This document shows positions 5,825-7,868 of a DNA stretch of 7,868 nucleotides, one piece after another. Position 1 is the first letter of the stretch. Each line of letters begins with the position of its first letter. A model generated the notes under the pieces. It searched no databases and had not been told where the DNA came from. It saw only the letters and a list, made by a program, of their open reading frames with translations. Location of the stretch: assembly GCA_964352225.1 (NCBI GenBank), contig CAYGRM010000319.1, positions 1 to 7,868 on the forward strand, read 5' to 3'. This stretch comes from CAJQQY01 sp964352225. GTDB taxonomy: Bacteria > Bacteroidota > Bacteroidia > Chitinophagales > Saprospiraceae. The translations under genes were made by a program, and so were the position numbers.

Positions 5825-6126
5825 TTTTGGTAACAATAAAAATCAATCATTTAATCTAAATTGAACTCGACCTTATAACTACAGATCCAAGGTCAACTAC
5901 AGTATTTTCATTAGTGACTTTAAATATGTGTATTAAAATTTAACATCATTGATTTAGAAAAACTTTTACGGTAAAGAGTTATACAGCCAAAATTATCCAA
6001 ACCAAAAAATCAAGAAAGATTCATTTTAATTAAACCACTCCTTCTTTTTGATGTTTTCTTAACTGAGTAAAACTAACTTTTCATGGACTTATTTATTTCC
6101 ACTAAAAAGCGGTAATTTCGTTTCCT

Positions 6127-6134
6127 TATTTTTA
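6127..6134 (+). promoter_or_regulatory. uvrA: Bacteroidota-type -7 element for uvrA
   Basis: TATTTTTA in the context TTCCTTATTTTTACAAAAA is nearly identical to the element before the kelch gene and lies 30 bases before the ATG. The expected start site is near 6140, giving a leader of about 25 nt. Confidence 0.5.
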
Positions 6135-6140
6135 CAAAAA

Positions 6141-6152
6141 TTTTGATCAAAA
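6141..6152. promoter_or_regulatory. Perfect 12-bp palindrome in the uvrA leader (possible operator)
   Basis: TTTTGATCAAAA is self-complementary over all 12 bases. It lies just after the proposed -7 element, at or just downstream of the likely transcription start, which is a good place for a repressor. It does not look like a known LexA box, and the AT content makes chance occurrence possible. Confidence 0.3.
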
Positions 6153-6164
6153 CTTCCTCACTTT

Positions 6165-7868
6165 ATGGCTACTAAAAAAGCTACACCTGTTCTCGAAAAA
6201 CCTAAAGCTTCCAAACAATTAGATGGTATTTACATCAAAGGAGCTCGCGGTAATAATTTAAAAAATGTGGATTTGATGATTCCTCGCGACAAGTTAGTTG
6301 TCGTGACAGGTGTTTCTGGTTCAGGTAAGTCTTCAATTACGATGGACACTCTGTATGCCGAAGGTCAGCGTCGATACGTAGAAAGTTTGTCGAGTTACGC
6401 AAGACAGTTTTTGATGCGAATGAAGAAACCTGAGGTGGATTATATCAAAGGGATTTGTCCTGCTATCGCTATTGAACAAAAAGTGAGTACTCGAAATTCT
6501 CGTTCAACAGTTGGTTCATTGACTGAAATTTTTGACTATTTGAGATTGTTGTATGCTCGAATTGGAAAAACCATTTCACCAGTCAGCGGAAAAGAAGTGC
6601 GTAAACATGAAGTACAAGATGTGGTAGATTTTATCCAAAGCAATGAAGAGGGTGCCAAAGTGCAACTCTTTATTCCTTTACAGCATAAATATAAAGATCG
6701 AACCTTGAAGCAAGAGTTATCTTTTTTATTGCAAAAAGGTTTTACGCGATTATATTTCAACAAAGAACTCAAGCGAATTGAAGACATCTTGGAAGATGAT
6801 AAAATTAAGCTGGACAATACGGTTGATTTTTTTGTAAAAAAAGATATTAGAGTTTTGGTTGATCGATTTGCTGTTCGGGCAGAGGATGACATTGAACATA
6901 TTCAGCGAATTGGAGACTCTGTTCAGACTGCATTTTCGGAGAGCGAAGGGGAGTGTATCGTAGATCTAATTGGGAAAAACACGAAGGAATTCAATAATCG
7001 TTTTGAGTTGGATGGAATGATTTTCTTAGAACCGACGCATCAATTATTTAATTCTAACAACCCCTACGGCGCTTGTCCGAAGTGTGAAGGTTTTGGAAAA
7101 ACGATGGGTGTAGATGAAAATAAAGTTATTCCTAATCCATCACTTTCTATTTTTGATGGAGCTGTCGCTTGTTGGAAAGGGGAAAAATTAGGGCGATGGT
7201 TAGACTTATTTTTGAGTGCTGCGCACAAGTTCAATTTCCCAGTTCATCGACCTTGGCAAGACTTGACCAAGGAGCAAAAAAAATTGGTTTGGGATGGCAA
7301 TGAATATTTCAATGGCATCCATGATTTTTTTGCGGAGCTAGAAGAAAAAACTTATAAAATTCAAAATCGAGTCATGCTTGCTCGGTACCGAGGAAAAACA
7401 ACTTGTCATAATTGCGATGGAGGACGATTACGCCCCGAAGCAACTTATGTAAAAATTGGTGGTATCTCCATCACCGAACTGACTGATATTCCTCTTGATG
7501 AGTTATTAGTTTTTTTCCAAAAATTAAAACTCAATGCAAACGACCAAGAAATCGCTGATAGACTTTTAGTAGAAGTAAAAAATCGATTACAATTTATGCT
7601 CGACGTTGGATTAGGATATTTGACTTTGAGTCGGAATTCTGCCACGCTGAGTGGTGGTGAAACGCAAAGAATAAATTTGACTCGAACCTTAGGAAGTAAT
7701 TTGACAAGCTCACTTTATATTTTAGACGAGCCAAGTGTCGGTTTGCATCCAAGAGATACTGGTCGCTTGGTTAAAGTATTAAAATCTCTTCGAGACTTAG
7801 GAAATACAGTTGTGGTCGTTGAGCATGAAGAAGACATTATTAAAAATTGTGATTACCTCATCGACATG
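6165..7868 (+). CDS. uvrA: Excinuclease ABC subunit A (3' end cut by window edge)
   Basis: UvrA is the damage-recognition ATPase of nucleotide excision repair and loads UvrB on DNA in the cytoplasm. The window holds 568 intact codons of an expected 930-950, so most of the second ATPase domain is missing. The first ABC domain is complete: Walker A GVSGSGKSS at 49-57 (K55), signature LSGGE at 495-499, Walker B LYILDE at 517-522, and H554 in the switch loop. The UvrB-binding and signature/insertion regions lie between, with DNA-contact motifs such as SSYARQF. A basic extension of about 20 residues (MATKKATPVLEKPKASKQ) precedes the usual start of the family, and the ATG is the only in-frame start near it. 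Cys pairs remain at C304/C307 (CPKC) and C414/C417 (CHNC). The partner pair expected near 280/283 is F280 and D283, and SPVSG occupies 138-142, where many UvrAs have Cys. No uvrB is in the window. Confidence 0.97.
   Translation, partial: MATKKATPVLEKPKASKQLDGIYIKGARGNNLKNVDLMIPRDKLVVVTGVSGSGKSSITMDTLYAEGQRRYVESLSSYARQFLMRMKKPEVDYIKGICPAIAIEQKVSTRNSRSTVGSLTEIFDYLRLLYARIGKTISPVSGKEVRKHEVQDVVDFIQSNEEGAKVQLFIPLQHKYKDRTLKQELSFLLQKGFTRLYFNKELKRIEDILEDDKIKLDNTVDFFVKKDIRVLVDRFAVRAEDDIEHIQRIGDSVQTAFSESEGECIVDLIGKNTKEFNNRFELDGMIFLEPTHQLFNSNNPYGACPKCEGFGKTMGVDENKVIPNPSLSIFDGAVACWKGEKLGRWLDLFLSAAHKFNFPVHRPWQDLTKEQKKLVWDGNEYFNGIHDFFAELEEKTYKIQNRVMLARYRGKTTCHNCDGGRLRPEATYVKIGGISITELTDIPLDELLVFFQKLKLNANDQEIADRLLVEVKNRLQFMLDVGLGYLTLSRNSATLSGGETQRINLTRTLGSNLTSSLYILDEPSVGLHPRDTGRLVKVLKSLRDLGNTVVVVEHEEDIIKNCDYLIDM

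Larger units (their letters stand above)
5310..6164. other. Long AT-rich gap between the divergent sigma and uvrA genes
   Basis: No gene in this 855-bp stretch is supported by a recognised protein family. It must hold the promoters of both flanking genes. It contains short inverted repeats at 5425-5444 (TAATAAC/GTTATTA), 5533-5552, 5645-5664 (ATCAAACC/GGTTTGAT), 5707-5740, 5745-5760, 5762-5777 and 5869-5894 (GACCTT/AAGGTC). An 8-bp direct repeat AACTACAG occurs at 5877-5884 and 5895-5902. It also holds two weak 37-codon ORFs listed separately. The strong AT bias makes some short palindromes expected by chance. It may be a decayed gene, a large regulatory region or an unannotated RNA. Confidence 0.6.

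Noticed and set aside
6536..6892. 118-codon minus-strand ORF, very Ser-rich
   Set aside because: It is antisense to the continuous uvrA frame. The serine bias comes from the opposite strand's Lys/Glu/Leu codons.

Overview
The window looks like chromosomal DNA of a Bacteroidota bacterium, possibly of the Saprospiria/Chitinophagia type; the class is a guess. Four things point that way. A kelch protein ends in a type IX secretion (T9SS) sorting domain. Three genes have TAnnTTT(G/A)-type -7 promoter elements a few bases before their start codons. Shine-Dalgarno sequences are absent. The genome is AT-rich, and a DUF6702-type exported protein is present.

Layout from left to right. (1) The 3' part of a 3-hydroxyacyl-CoA dehydrogenase gene, closed by a small terminator. 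(2) A secreted kelch beta-propeller protein with a T9SS tail, followed by a compact REP-like double palindrome. (3) A two-gene unit of a DUF6702-like exported protein and yidD, closed by a strong terminator. (4) hemB, encoding a 5-aminolevulinate dehydratase of the non-zinc type. (5) A 239-bp MITE-like element with 49-bp terminal inverted repeats, filling the gap between the convergent hemB and ECF sigma genes and carrying a bidirectional terminator. (6) An ECF sigma factor gene on the minus strand with no visible anti-sigma gene. (7) An 855-bp AT-rich gap between the divergent sigma and uvrA genes, with several hairpins and two doubtful 37-codon ORFs. (8) The first 568 codons of uvrA, cut by the right edge.

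The genes are mostly unrelated housekeeping functions: acyl-CoA oxidation, haem synthesis, membrane protein insertion, transcription and DNA repair. Only DUF6702/yidD looks like an operon. The least ordinary content is non-coding: the two nested-palindrome repeats and the hairpin-rich gap. I see no defence system, CRISPR array, integron, prophage, rRNA or tRNA gene, and no convincing new multi-gene system.
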